30,775 nt of DNA from SYAN01 sp964406345 (lineage in GTDB: Bacteria; Actinomycetota; Actinomycetes; Nanopelagicales; Nanopelagicaceae): NCBI GenBank assembly GCA_964406345.1, contig CAYORK010000014.1, positions 1-30,775 of the forward strand. The letters run 5' to 3'. The position numbers and the translations under genes are program-made. The notes beneath the pieces are model-generated. The model ran no database searches, was not told where the DNA came from, and was given only the letters and a program-made list of their open reading frames with translations. Of this stretch, positions 23,689 to 30,775 are shown one piece after another. Positions within the stretch are counted from its first letter, which is position 1. Every line of letters begins with the position of its first letter.

Positions 23689-25053
23689 ATGGAACCTGTG
23701 AAGAGCGATCTCTGGCGAGCACCCTTTGCTCCATCGCATCCGATCGATGCCATGATCGACCTACCAGGTTCGAAATCCATGATGGCACGGGCTCTGATCC
23801 TCGCTGCTCTCTCCTCCACTCCAACTCTCATCAAGCGTCCCTTGCTCTCGCGTGATTCAGAGTTGATGCGTGATGGATTGCGCGCTCTTGGCGTGAGCAT
23901 TGAGGAATCTGTCGACACCTGGCGCGTTACTTCGGGTCGCTCCACTGGCGTCGACGCTCTCGATGACGCCAAAACCCATCGAATCGATGTCGGCAATGCC
24001 GGGACTGTGATGCGATTCCTGCCCTCGTTAGCAGCGATGTCGAGGGGGAAGTTCTTCTTCGATGGTGATGAGCGTTCCCATGATCGTCCTATCGAGCCAC
24101 TACTCAAGGCCCTGGAATTCCTTGGCGTGAAGATCGAACATGAAGGTCGTTACACCCTTCCATTCACAATCCATGGTCTGGGTCAACTCCGCGGTGGCGA
24201 GATCGAGATCGACGCTTCACTCTCAAGCCAATTCGTCTCGAGCCTACTTCTCGTCGCACCCTTCATGAAGGAGGGTTTGAAGATCAAGACCATCGGCGAG
24301 AGTCTTCCTTCACTGCCTCACATCGAGATGACCCTTGCGATGCTTGAAGATCGCGGCTACCACGTCGAGACGAGTTATCCGGATGAAGATATCCATTGGT
24401 GGCACGTCTTCCCAGAGAGTGCATCAAGACATGAAGCTGATGCGCAAGATGACACCATCGAAATCGAACCTGATCTCTCCAACGCTGCACCCTTCCTTGC
24501 TGCAGTGCTTCTCGTAGGTGGAAACGTCACCATCAAAGACTGGCCGCGCGAAACTAATCAACCAGGCGACGCACTTCGAGAGATTCTCAAGATCATGGGT
24601 GGCAAGTTCACGCGCCGTAGTGACGACCTCACTTTCACAGCGAGCGGTGAGCGATCTGATATCAAAGGGATCGACTTCGATCTCTCCAATGAAGGAGAGT
24701 TGACTCCCACCATCGCAGCTATCGCCGCATTTGCCTCGACACCATCACACCTTCACGGAATTGGCCACCTGCGGCTCCATGAGACGGATCGCCTTCGAGC
24801 ACTTGCAGTGGAGCTACGCAAAGTCGGCGCAGAGGTCGATGAGGGGCCGGACTTCTTGCGCATAACGCCCGCTCGAGAGTTGCCAGAAGGACCTCTCACC
24901 ATCGCTACTTACGATGATCATCGGATCGCGACTCTTGGGGCACTCATCGGCTTGATGATCGACGAAACGAAAGTCGAGAACATCGCGACTACAAGGAAGA
25001 CGATCACTGACTTTCCAGCGCTCTGGGACCAACTGTTGGCGAGTGCGCAATGA
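23689..25053 (+). CDS. aroA: 3-phosphoshikimate 1-carboxyvinyltransferase (EPSP synthase)
   Basis: Sixth step of the shikimate pathway: shikimate-3-phosphate plus PEP gives EPSP. The 454 residues include the LPGSKSMMARALILAAL motif (the Lys, Ser and Arg of the substrate site are kept, but the usual SNR reads MAR), GNAGTVMRFLPSLAA, DRPIEPLLKAL, and the second-domain motifs SLSSQFVSSLLL, HETDRLRALAVELRKVGAEV and DDHRIATLGAL. MRF in place of MRP resembles mycobacterial AroA. The start could be ATG 23689 or the in-frame GTG three codons later. It is coupled to rsgA through an ATGA overlap. Confidence 0.95.
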   Translation: MEPVKSDLWRAPFAPSHPIDAMIDLPGSKSMMARALILAALSSTPTLIKRPLLSRDSELMRDGLRALGVSIEESVDTWRVTSGRSTGVDALDDAKTHRIDVGNAGTVMRFLPSLAAMSRGKFFFDGDERSHDRPIEPLLKALEFLGVKIEHEGRYTLPFTIHGLGQLRGGEIEIDASLSSQFVSSLLLVAPFMKEGLKIKTIGESLPSLPHIEMTLAMLEDRGYHVETSYPDEDIHWWHVFPESASRHEADAQDDTIEIEPDLSNAAPFLAAVLLVGGNVTIKDWPRETNQPGDALREILKIMGGKFTRRSDDLTFTASGERSDIKGIDFDLSNEGELTPTIAAIAAFASTPSHLHGIGHLRLHETDRLRALAVELRKVGAEVDEGPDFLRITPARELPEGPLTIATYDDHRIATLGALIGLMIDETKVENIATTRKTITDFPALWDQLLASAQ

Positions 25054-26075
25054 GTCGCCACGACTCACGGAGGTCTTCTCGTTCCTTCGATGAATCCGAT
25101 GTCCGCATTCGACCGTCGCGATCGGTGCCCAGGCGCAGTAAGGATCGTCCTGATTACAGCGAACTTCCAATCGCCTTCGTTACTCAAGTCGATCGTGGGC
25201 GTTCACTCTGCTTGACCGCTGAAGGAACGCTCGTCACAGCGATGAAGGCGCGCGAGCTCGGAAAGAATGCCGTGGTCGTCGGCGATCTCGTGCGACTCGA
25301 CGGGGACACTTCAGGAGATGTGGGGAGCCTTGCTCGCATCGTCGAGGTGAGAGAGCGGCGCAACTCTCTCTCACGCACGATCGACGATATCGGTGCGATG
25401 GAGAGAGCCATCGTCGCAAATGTCGACCTGATGTTGATCGTAGTCGCGGCATCGAATCCAGAGCCGAGGACAGGCTTCATCGATCGAGCACTCGTCGTGG
25501 CGTACGACCAAGGGATCACGCCAGTCCTGGTGATCACCAAGTGCGACCTTGCGGATCCCACTGCATTGAAGGATCTATATGCGCCACTCTCTCTGGAGAT
25601 CTTCTCCACCAAGCGTGGTGATGATGTCTCCTCCTTCCGCCAACGTCTTCTCGGCAAGACATCGGTATTGATCGGTCACTCAGGTGTCGGAAAGTCGACC
25701 TTGCTCAATGCGATCCTTGGTCACGAAGCGCGCCTTACTGGTGATGTCAATGAAGTGACAGGTCGTGGCAGGCACACATCATCGAATGCCGTCGCTTTCC
25801 CACTGCATGATTCGAAGGCAGAAGATCTCGCTAAGAGTTGGTTGATTGACACTCCTGGTGTTCGCTCATTCGGCCTAAGACACATTGATCCGGATCGCGT
25901 GCTTGGAGCCTTTGGTGAGCTGCAAGAGGTGATTGCTACATGTCCGAAGAACTGCAGCCACGATGAAGTGAGTTGCGCACTCAATGAGTGGCTCGTATCG
26001 AACCCGCAAGGTGAGAACCGCGTCACAAATCTGCGCAGGCTCCTCGCGATCGACGCCTCCGTCACTTACGAGTGA
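25050..26075 (+). CDS. rsgA: Ribosome small-subunit maturation GTPase RsgA
   Basis: Circularly permuted GTPase that checks late 30S maturation. From N to C there is a basic, Arg/Ser-rich tail (1-35), an OB-fold domain (about 40-105), and the GTPase motifs in permuted order: G4 TKCD (163-166), G1 GHSGVGKST (209-217) and G3 DTPG (267-270). A zinc site follows at Cys298, Cys302, His304 and Cys309. At 341 residues it has the usual length. The basic tail probably contacts rRNA. Its ATG overlaps the aroA stop, giving a two-gene operon. Confidence 0.96.
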   Translation: MSRHDSRRSSRSFDESDVRIRPSRSVPRRSKDRPDYSELPIAFVTQVDRGRSLCLTAEGTLVTAMKARELGKNAVVVGDLVRLDGDTSGDVGSLARIVEVRERRNSLSRTIDDIGAMERAIVANVDLMLIVVAASNPEPRTGFIDRALVVAYDQGITPVLVITKCDLADPTALKDLYAPLSLEIFSTKRGDDVSSFRQRLLGKTSVLIGHSGVGKSTLLNAILGHEARLTGDVNEVTGRGRHTSSNAVAFPLHDSKAEDLAKSWLIDTPGVRSFGLRHIDPDRVLGAFGELQEVIATCPKNCSHDEVSCALNEWLVSNPQGENRVTNLRRLLAIDASVTYE

Positions 26076-26132
26076 TTCCCTCTGATTCCCTCTCATCCCT
26101 ACTTCGACACCCGCTCCGCTACCTGCAACGAA

Positions 26133-26155
26133 TAGAATGCACTCCTATCGAGGAG
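26133..26155 (+). promoter_or_regulatory. hisN-copA promoter -10 box and ribosome site
   Basis: TAGAAT (26133-26138) is a likely -10 box; the AGGAG ribosome site (26151-26155) lies 10 nt before the ATG. This is one of the few gene heads here with a leader. No -35 is clear. Confidence 0.45.
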
Positions 26156-26165
26156 TGAACGGCCC

Positions 26166-27065
26166 ATGGACAAGGCAAGCATTGAGATGAATCCCCAAGG
26201 AGACCTCTACCTTGCTCATCGCCTTGCTGACGCAGCGGATGCGATCTCACTTGCTCGTTATCAATCCTTGGATCTGGTCATCGAGACGAAACCGGATGCG
26301 ACTCCCGTCACTGATGCCGATCGAGCGGTCGAGAGCGAGATCAGAGCGTTACTGCAGCGCGAGCGCCCTTCACATCTCATCATCGGAGAGGAATTCGGCG
26401 GTAAGGAACTGCTCGATAGTGCAGAGCCCGGGAGCAGCTTCTGGATCATCGATCCGATTGATGGCACCAAGAACTTCCTCCGCGGCGTACCGACATGGGC
26501 GACTCTGATCGCAATGGGTGTGGTGGACTCATCGGGAAAGAAGTCATTGACGATCGGCCTTGTCTCATCACCGGCCATGGGTCGCAGATGGTGGGCAGAG
26601 CGTGGTGGTGGCGCATTCGTCACCGAACGTTTCGCATCAGCATCACCCTTGCTCGACGATCACGAGAGTTCGACAGCCCCATCGACGCGGAGGATCAATG
26701 TCTCCAAGGTCTCAAAGTTGGGCGATGTCTCACTCTCCTACTCTGATCTACTCGGATGGGAGTCCAAGCGAAAATCCTTCGTCGCACTTCTGGATGATGT
26801 CTGGCGAACCCGTGCTCTCGGTGACTTCCTCTCCCATATGTTCGTAGCAGAGGGCGCAGTCGATATCGCGGCGGAGCCGACACTCGCACTCTGGGATATG
26901 GCAGCACTCGCCGTGATCGTCGAAGAGGCTGGTGGTCGATACTCCTCACTCGATGGCGTAGAAGGTCCCTTTGGAAGTTCCGGCGTATCGTCCAATGGAT
27001 GGGTGCACGAGGAGTTCCTCTCACGGGTCAACTCACACGTCAAAGATGACTCGAAGAGTTCATGA
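26166..27065 (+). CDS. hisN: Inositol-monophosphatase family phosphatase, probably histidinol-phosphatase
   Basis: Mg-dependent phosphatase of 299 residues. The metal site is visible: Glu75/Glu76 in IIGEEFGG, and Asp96 and Asp99 in WIIDPIDGTKNF, followed by GLVSSPAMGRRWWAERGGGAF and the C-terminal ALWDMAALAVIVEEAGG. The GTKNFLRG variant and the position next to aroA-rsgA match actinobacterial HisN, which completes histidine synthesis. Inositol-1-phosphatase activity cannot be excluded from sequence. It has its own promoter and is followed by copA after 13 nt. Confidence 0.87.
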   Translation: MDKASIEMNPQGDLYLAHRLADAADAISLARYQSLDLVIETKPDATPVTDADRAVESEIRALLQRERPSHLIIGEEFGGKELLDSAEPGSSFWIIDPIDGTKNFLRGVPTWATLIAMGVVDSSGKKSLTIGLVSSPAMGRRWWAERGGGAFVTERFASASPLLDDHESSTAPSTRRINVSKVSKLGDVSLSYSDLLGWESKRKSFVALLDDVWRTRALGDFLSHMFVAEGAVDIAAEPTLALWDMAALAVIVEEAGGRYSSLDGVEGPFGSSGVSSNGWVHEEFLSRVNSHVKDDSKSS

Positions 27066-27078
27066 ATCGGAGTGATGG

Positions 27079-29463
27079 ATGAGCCAAGAGAATAAGCCTG
27101 CAGCCGAACCCACTCTCATTCCCTTGGGCGATCTCACCAAATCACCCTTCCGTAAAGTCGATGGTGAAGGTCAACGCACTCTCAACGCGCCGGCAGCGAT
27201 CGATGAACTCGAGCAGATCGACCTTCAAATCGAAGGAATGACTTGTTCTTCCTGTGTGGCGACAGTCGAAGGCGCGCTCAACAAACTCCAAGGCGCCAGT
27301 GCCACGGTCAATTTCGCCACTGAGAGCGCTCACGTACTCGTTCCGAAGGGAACGAAGTCAAAGACGCTGATCGACCAAGTGACGAAGGCGGGTTACAAGG
27401 CGAAGCTGCGAACCGATGAGAGTGATTCCTTCTCTCGCACCCGAGGCCTTGGAATCCGAACATTCCTTGCCGCGCTCTTCGCAATTCCTGCGATCGCACT
27501 CTCGATGACCATGCAATTCCATGAGCCAGTCGACGAGTTCATCCATGAGTCTTTGACTCGATTCGGCCTACTACATCCGACTTATTCGGCCCACGGGTGG
27601 CTGGTCATCGCGCTCACTGCGCCGATCGTCTTCCTCCTTGCATGGCCGATTCATCGCGCTGGTTGGCGCAATCTTCTTCATCCGACCATGGACACTCTTG
27701 TATCCCTCGGTTCGCTCACCGCATTCGGGTGGTCGATCTATGCGAACTCCACTGGTGCTGGTGATATCTACGCCGAAGTCGCAGCAGGAGTGCTCTTCTT
27801 CATCATCTTGGGACGCTACTTCGAATCACGCGCTAAACACCGTGCTGGTTCTGCACTCGCACATCTCCTCGCGCTCGGCGCGAAAGAGGTGGTGATCCTT
27901 CGGGGAAGCAAGGAGCGAGGCTTCGAAGAGGTAATCGCGCCGATCGAACATCTTCGTGTCGGAGACCGTTTCGTCGTTCGACCTGGAGATCGCATCCCCG
28001 CGGATGGAGTCATCGTCGAAGGATCGAGTGGGATCGATAACTCTTTCATCACGGGCGAATCACTCCCTGTCGATCTCACCGTTGGCGATCAAGTCACGAG
28101 TGGCGCCATCAATCTCACATCACGCCTCGTCATCGAAGCGGAGCGGGTAGGGCGCGATAGTGAACTCTCTCGCATCACTCAGATGGTGATGACGGCGCAG
28201 AGCGAGAAGGCTCCGGTACAACGTCTCGTCGATCGCATCAGCTCCATCTTCGTCCCGATTGTCGTCCTGGCAGCGATCGCGACCTTCTTAGTCTGGTACG
28301 GACTCGGTATCGGCACACTCCAAGATGCTGTGACTGCCGCAGTCTCACTCCTTGTCATCGCATGTCCATGCGCATTGGGTCTCGCAACTCCAGTCGCGCT
28401 TCTGGTGGCCTCTGGTGAAGGGGCGCGATCTGGAATAGTGCTTCGTAAAGTGCGTTCCATCGAGATCGCATCGAAGATCGACACTGTCATCTTCGACAAG
28501 ACCGGCACCTTGACCACTGGGAAGATGCAGGTCCAGGCTGTCACTTTCAATCCAGCAGTCAGCACTTCCAAGGATCTCTCCTATTCGATCTCTCACGCAC
28601 TCAGCAAAGAGAGCAACCATCCGGTCTCACGTGCCATCGCTCGCCAAGCGCTCAAAGAGACAGCCGCTAGTGGTTTCGGGAAGACGTTGACGGCACCTGC
28701 TCTCAAGGACATCGAAGAGACTCCGGGTTCAGGAATCGCAGCACGAGCAGAGGTCGATGGCAGAGACCTTCCAGTCATCCTTGGCTCACCGAGCGCGATC
28801 ACGCGCGCTACCTTCTCGTTGCCGCAGGTGCTCAAAGATGCAGTGTCGCGAGCGCAATCACATGGCAACTCGGTCTCGCTCCTTGCCATCGATGGTGAGG
28901 CCATCGCTGCCTTCGAAGTCGGCGATACGCTCCGTAGCGATGCATCCGATGTCATTGGTGATCTCACCAAACGGGGGATCGAGAGTTGGCTCATCTCAGG
29001 GGATTCCAGCGCTGCAGTCAACGAAATTGGTGACTTGATTGGGATACCCGCAAATCGTCGCCTTGCAGAAGCGACACCTGAAGCGAAGATCGCAAAGACG
29101 AAGGACCTTCAGGCGGGTGGAAAGAGCGTCTTGATGATCGGAGATGGCGTCAACGATGCGGCAGCGCTAGCGCAAGCAGACCTCTCCATGGCAATGGGCA
29201 CTGGAACCGATACCGCGATTGCATCTGCAGATATCACTGTGATGCGGCCAGAACTTCGAGGAGTGATCGACTCGCTCAAACTCTCACGGAAGACGCTCTC
29301 GACGATTCGTGGCAACCTTCTTTGGGCTTTCCTTTACAACACCATCGGCATACCAGTTGCTGCGGTCGGACTTCTCAACCCGATGATCGCAGGTGGCGCT
29401 ATGGCGCTCTCGAGCCTCTTCGTGGTGCTCAATTCATTGCGACTTCGCAATGCGCTCAAGTAA
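27079..29463 (+). CDS. copA: Copper(I)-exporting P1B-type ATPase
   Basis: A 794-residue inner-membrane pump that exports Cu(I). It has an unusual 48-residue N-terminal extension before a single HMA domain with the GMTCSSC metal site (Cys56, Cys59). The membrane core has C429-P-C431, and the later YN (LLWAFLYNTIG) and MALSS motifs define the Cu(I) subclass. Asp473 in DKTGTLT is the phosphorylation site, with SNHP in the nucleotide domain and GDGVNDAAAL in the hinge. No CsoR or copper chaperone gene is adjacent. It begins 13 nt after hisN, so it may share that promoter. No terminator is evident after it. Confidence 0.95.
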   Translation: MSQENKPAAEPTLIPLGDLTKSPFRKVDGEGQRTLNAPAAIDELEQIDLQIEGMTCSSCVATVEGALNKLQGASATVNFATESAHVLVPKGTKSKTLIDQVTKAGYKAKLRTDESDSFSRTRGLGIRTFLAALFAIPAIALSMTMQFHEPVDEFIHESLTRFGLLHPTYSAHGWLVIALTAPIVFLLAWPIHRAGWRNLLHPTMDTLVSLGSLTAFGWSIYANSTGAGDIYAEVAAGVLFFIILGRYFESRAKHRAGSALAHLLALGAKEVVILRGSKERGFEEVIAPIEHLRVGDRFVVRPGDRIPADGVIVEGSSGIDNSFITGESLPVDLTVGDQVTSGAINLTSRLVIEAERVGRDSELSRITQMVMTAQSEKAPVQRLVDRISSIFVPIVVLAAIATFLVWYGLGIGTLQDAVTAAVSLLVIACPCALGLATPVALLVASGEGARSGIVLRKVRSIEIASKIDTVIFDKTGTLTTGKMQVQAVTFNPAVSTSKDLSYSISHALSKESNHPVSRAIARQALKETAASGFGKTLTAPALKDIEETPGSGIAARAEVDGRDLPVILGSPSAITRATFSLPQVLKDAVSRAQSHGNSVSLLAIDGEAIAAFEVGDTLRSDASDVIGDLTKRGIESWLISGDSSAAVNEIGDLIGIPANRRLAEATPEAKIAKTKDLQAGGKSVLMIGDGVNDAAALAQADLSMAMGTGTDTAIASADITVMRPELRGVIDSLKLSRKTLSTIRGNLLWAFLYNTIGIPVAAVGLLNPMIAGGAMALSSLFVVLNSLRLRNALK

Positions 29464-29490
29464 GTCACTGGCTCAGCCTTTCTGCTCCTT

Positions 29491-29877
29491 CTAGCGATCA
29501 CGAGAGGCAAGGAAGAAAGTGCTGGCGATGATGACCGCTGGGATGGCGTTCCATCTCTCATCGGGTGAGCGTGAGATCAATTGTGTGAAGGTGCTGAGAA
29601 GGAAGAGAACTCCTAACCACTTCGCCACCTTCCGTTGACGGGTAGTGGCATCGCCATAGAGGGTCACGAGGAATCGCATCAGAAGCAATGTGCCAACAGC
29701 CATCGCAAGGTAAATGACCCTTATCGCCACGGGGAACTCATCAAATTGTCCACCTGCAGCCCTGGTCCTGACCCAGTCCAAGTCGAGGGAGACCGATACA
29801 AGGATTGCCACATTCACCGCGAGAGCGGCTTCAGCAAACAAGAAAGGAATCAAGCGAAGGCGTGACTTACTAGCCAT
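29491..29877 (-). CDS. Small four-helix membrane protein, unknown function
   Basis: A 128-residue integral membrane protein with four predicted segments (LIPFLFAEAALAVNVAILVS, VIYLAMAVGTLLLMRFLVTL, WLGVLFLLSTFTQLIS and AIPAVIIASTFFLASR) and a basic loop (TTRQRKVAK) after the second. I recognise no family. It lies downstream of the initiator tRNA on the same strand and converges with copA, 27 bp apart. CACAAT lies 7 nt before the ATG and might be a weak leaderless -10 box. Confidence 0.75.
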   Translation of the reverse strand: MASKSRLRLIPFLFAEAALAVNVAILVSVSLDLDWVRTRAAGGQFDEFPVAIRVIYLAMAVGTLLLMRFLVTLYGDATTRQRKVAKWLGVLFLLSTFTQLISRSPDERWNAIPAVIIASTFFLASRDR

Positions 29878-29950
29878 ACAAGCGATTGTGACGCATCAAC
29901 CAATCTCTGTCTACGACCAAGCGAAGTTTGAATGCGAGTCGTATCAATCT

Positions 29951-30027
<77 letters not shown>

Positions 30028-30050
30028 TCGGTAAGGCGCGATAGTAGCGG

Positions 30051-30775
30051 TTATCGGTTCTGTGCCGAAATCGCTGCTTGGATCGCAGACTTCAGACGCT
30101 CCTGTGCGCGCCCATAAGCGGTGAAATCTCCCGCTTTGAGAGCAGCATCAGCATCACGAAGCGCTTGTTGAGCACTTCGAAGTGCGGCTTGAAGCGAAGC
30201 ATTCGTCGTCCCAGATTCAGTTCCAGTCGTGCCACCTGTCTCACCTTGTGACTCGACTCCTGTTCCCAGTGACTTACCACTATCTCCACCGAAGACCTGG
30301 TCGAGCGCACCCTTCACAGTGTCGGCGAATCCGATCTGGTCTCCGAAGGAGACCAAGACTTTCTGGAGCAATGGATAGGCAGCAGTGTTCGCAGTCGCTT
30401 GGACATAGACCGGCTGTACGTAAAGGAGTCCACCACCAACCGGAAGCGTCAAGAGATTTCCAAGTACGACATTTGCACCGCCTTGACGCAATAGTGAGAG
30501 CTCAGTTGCGACCTCAGGTTTAGCTTCGAAGTTCGATGCGACCTGTGCCGGTCCAGCAAGGTTCGTGGAGCGTGGAAGTACAAGGACCGTCCACTTTCCG
30601 TAGGCCTCACCAGGATCGGAGTTGACGACTGCGAATGCGGAGAGATTCTCACGACCACCGCGAGGCACGAACGGTGTGGAGATTGAGAAGCTTGGCTTCT
30701 TCTCCCCTGGCAATTGCAGCGTGTAGTAGTACGGCGGTTGAGAGCCAGCATTGGCACCAAGGGTTGAAGGGTCAC
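30051..30775 (-). CDS. UPF0182 family membrane protein, C-terminal part (5' end beyond window)
   Basis: About 240 residues of the C-terminal extracytoplasmic half of a UPF0182 protein (Rv3193c-like), a large actinobacterial membrane protein of unknown function. Matching stretches are YYYTLQLPGEKKPSFSIS, FVPRGGRENLSAFAVVNSDP and LLTLPVGGGLLYVQPVYVQ. The end is typical: a Gly/Thr-rich linker followed by a coiled-coil-prone Ala-rich helix (AALRSAQQALRDADAALKAGDFTAYGRAQERLK). The N-terminal membrane segments lie outside the window. It is followed closely by the initiator tRNA. Confidence 0.92.
   Translation of the reverse strand, partial: DPSTLGANAGSQPPYYYTLQLPGEKKPSFSISTPFVPRGGRENLSAFAVVNSDPGEAYGKWTVLVLPRSTNLAGPAQVASNFEAKPEVATELSLLRQGGANVVLGNLLTLPVGGGLLYVQPVYVQATANTAAYPLLQKVLVSFGDQIGFADTVKGALDQVFGGDSGKSLGTGVESQGETGGTTGTESGTTNASLQAALRSAQQALRDADAALKAGDFTAYGRAQERLKSAIQAAISAQNR

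Noticed and set aside
23689..25053. AroA with altered active-site motif as a herbicide-tolerant or transferred gene
   Set aside because: The key Lys, Ser and Arg are kept, and MRF with DRPI resembles normal actinobacterial AroA; its context is conserved.
26141..26156. Hairpin ACTCCT-ATCG-AGGAGT covering the hisN ribosome site, a possible translational switch
   Set aside because: The predicted transcript start (about 26145) lies inside the left arm, so the hairpin would not form fully in the RNA.

Overview
The window looks like a draft or metagenome-assembled contig of an actinobacterium. It has moderate GC (judged by eye, not counted), short intergenic spaces and two 100-base runs of N. The actinobacterial assignment rests on several genes: a fused E2-like/E1 2-oxoglutarate dehydrogenase (Kgd/OdhA type) without a lipoyl domain, a DUF3117 protein, an actinobacterial-type DapD, UPF0182, a SigR/RshA-type redox sigma/anti-sigma pair, and nickel superoxide dismutase with its maturation protease. 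Two blocks also resemble mycobacterial gene order as I remember it: O-methyltransferase/HtrA/DUF3117/LOG/DapD (around Rv1201c-Rv1223) and SigH/SRAP/AroA/RsgA (around Rv3223c-Rv3228c). The small, compact layout suggests a streamlined, possibly aquatic lineage; that is inference.

Layout. 1-4650 (minus strand): LOG protein, SRPBCC protein and a free-standing sigma region 4 protein; then a separate promoter for DUF3117, leucyl aminopeptidase, O-methyltransferase and HtrA protease. 4700-5577 (plus): dapD, cut by an assembly gap. 5678-9769 (minus): a four-gene envelope operon of glycosyltransferase, ABC-2 permease, ABC ATPase and SpoIID-like protein. The ATPase is artificially split by a second gap flanked by a 45-bp duplicated contig end. 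9834-10193 (plus): small membrane protein. 10234-13124 (minus): class III aminotransferase and methylmalonate-semialdehyde dehydrogenase. 13182-14989 (minus): two related secreted proteins of TasA/camelysin type and a SipW-like signal peptidase. 15193-15978 (minus): SDR oxidoreductase. 16069-19821 (plus): kgd. 19818-20681: sodX and sodN, divergent, with a strong terminator after sodN. 20753-21651: thioesterase and YCII-domain protein, divergent. 21648-22846 (minus): sigR-rshA. 22907-23644 (minus): SRAP. 23689-29463 (plus): aroA-rsgA, then hisN-copA. 29491-30775 (minus): partial UPF0182 gene, initiator tRNA and a small membrane protein.

Two cross-cutting patterns stand out. Many gene heads have a TANNNT -10 box ending exactly 6 nt (sometimes 7-9) before the start codon and no Shine-Dalgarno sequence. 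This is the signature of leaderless transcription, and it also settles several start codons (LOG, DapD, SigR, SRAP, the thioesterase). Second, two convergent gene pairs (kgd/sodX and the YCII protein/rshA) end on the same CTAR tetranucleotide, each using it as an overlapping antisense stop codon.

No CRISPR array, insertion sequence, prophage or classical defence system is visible. The most interesting local system is the compact SipW/TasA-like secretion operon, whose two secreted proteins share an identically spaced Cys-Trp-Cys motif.
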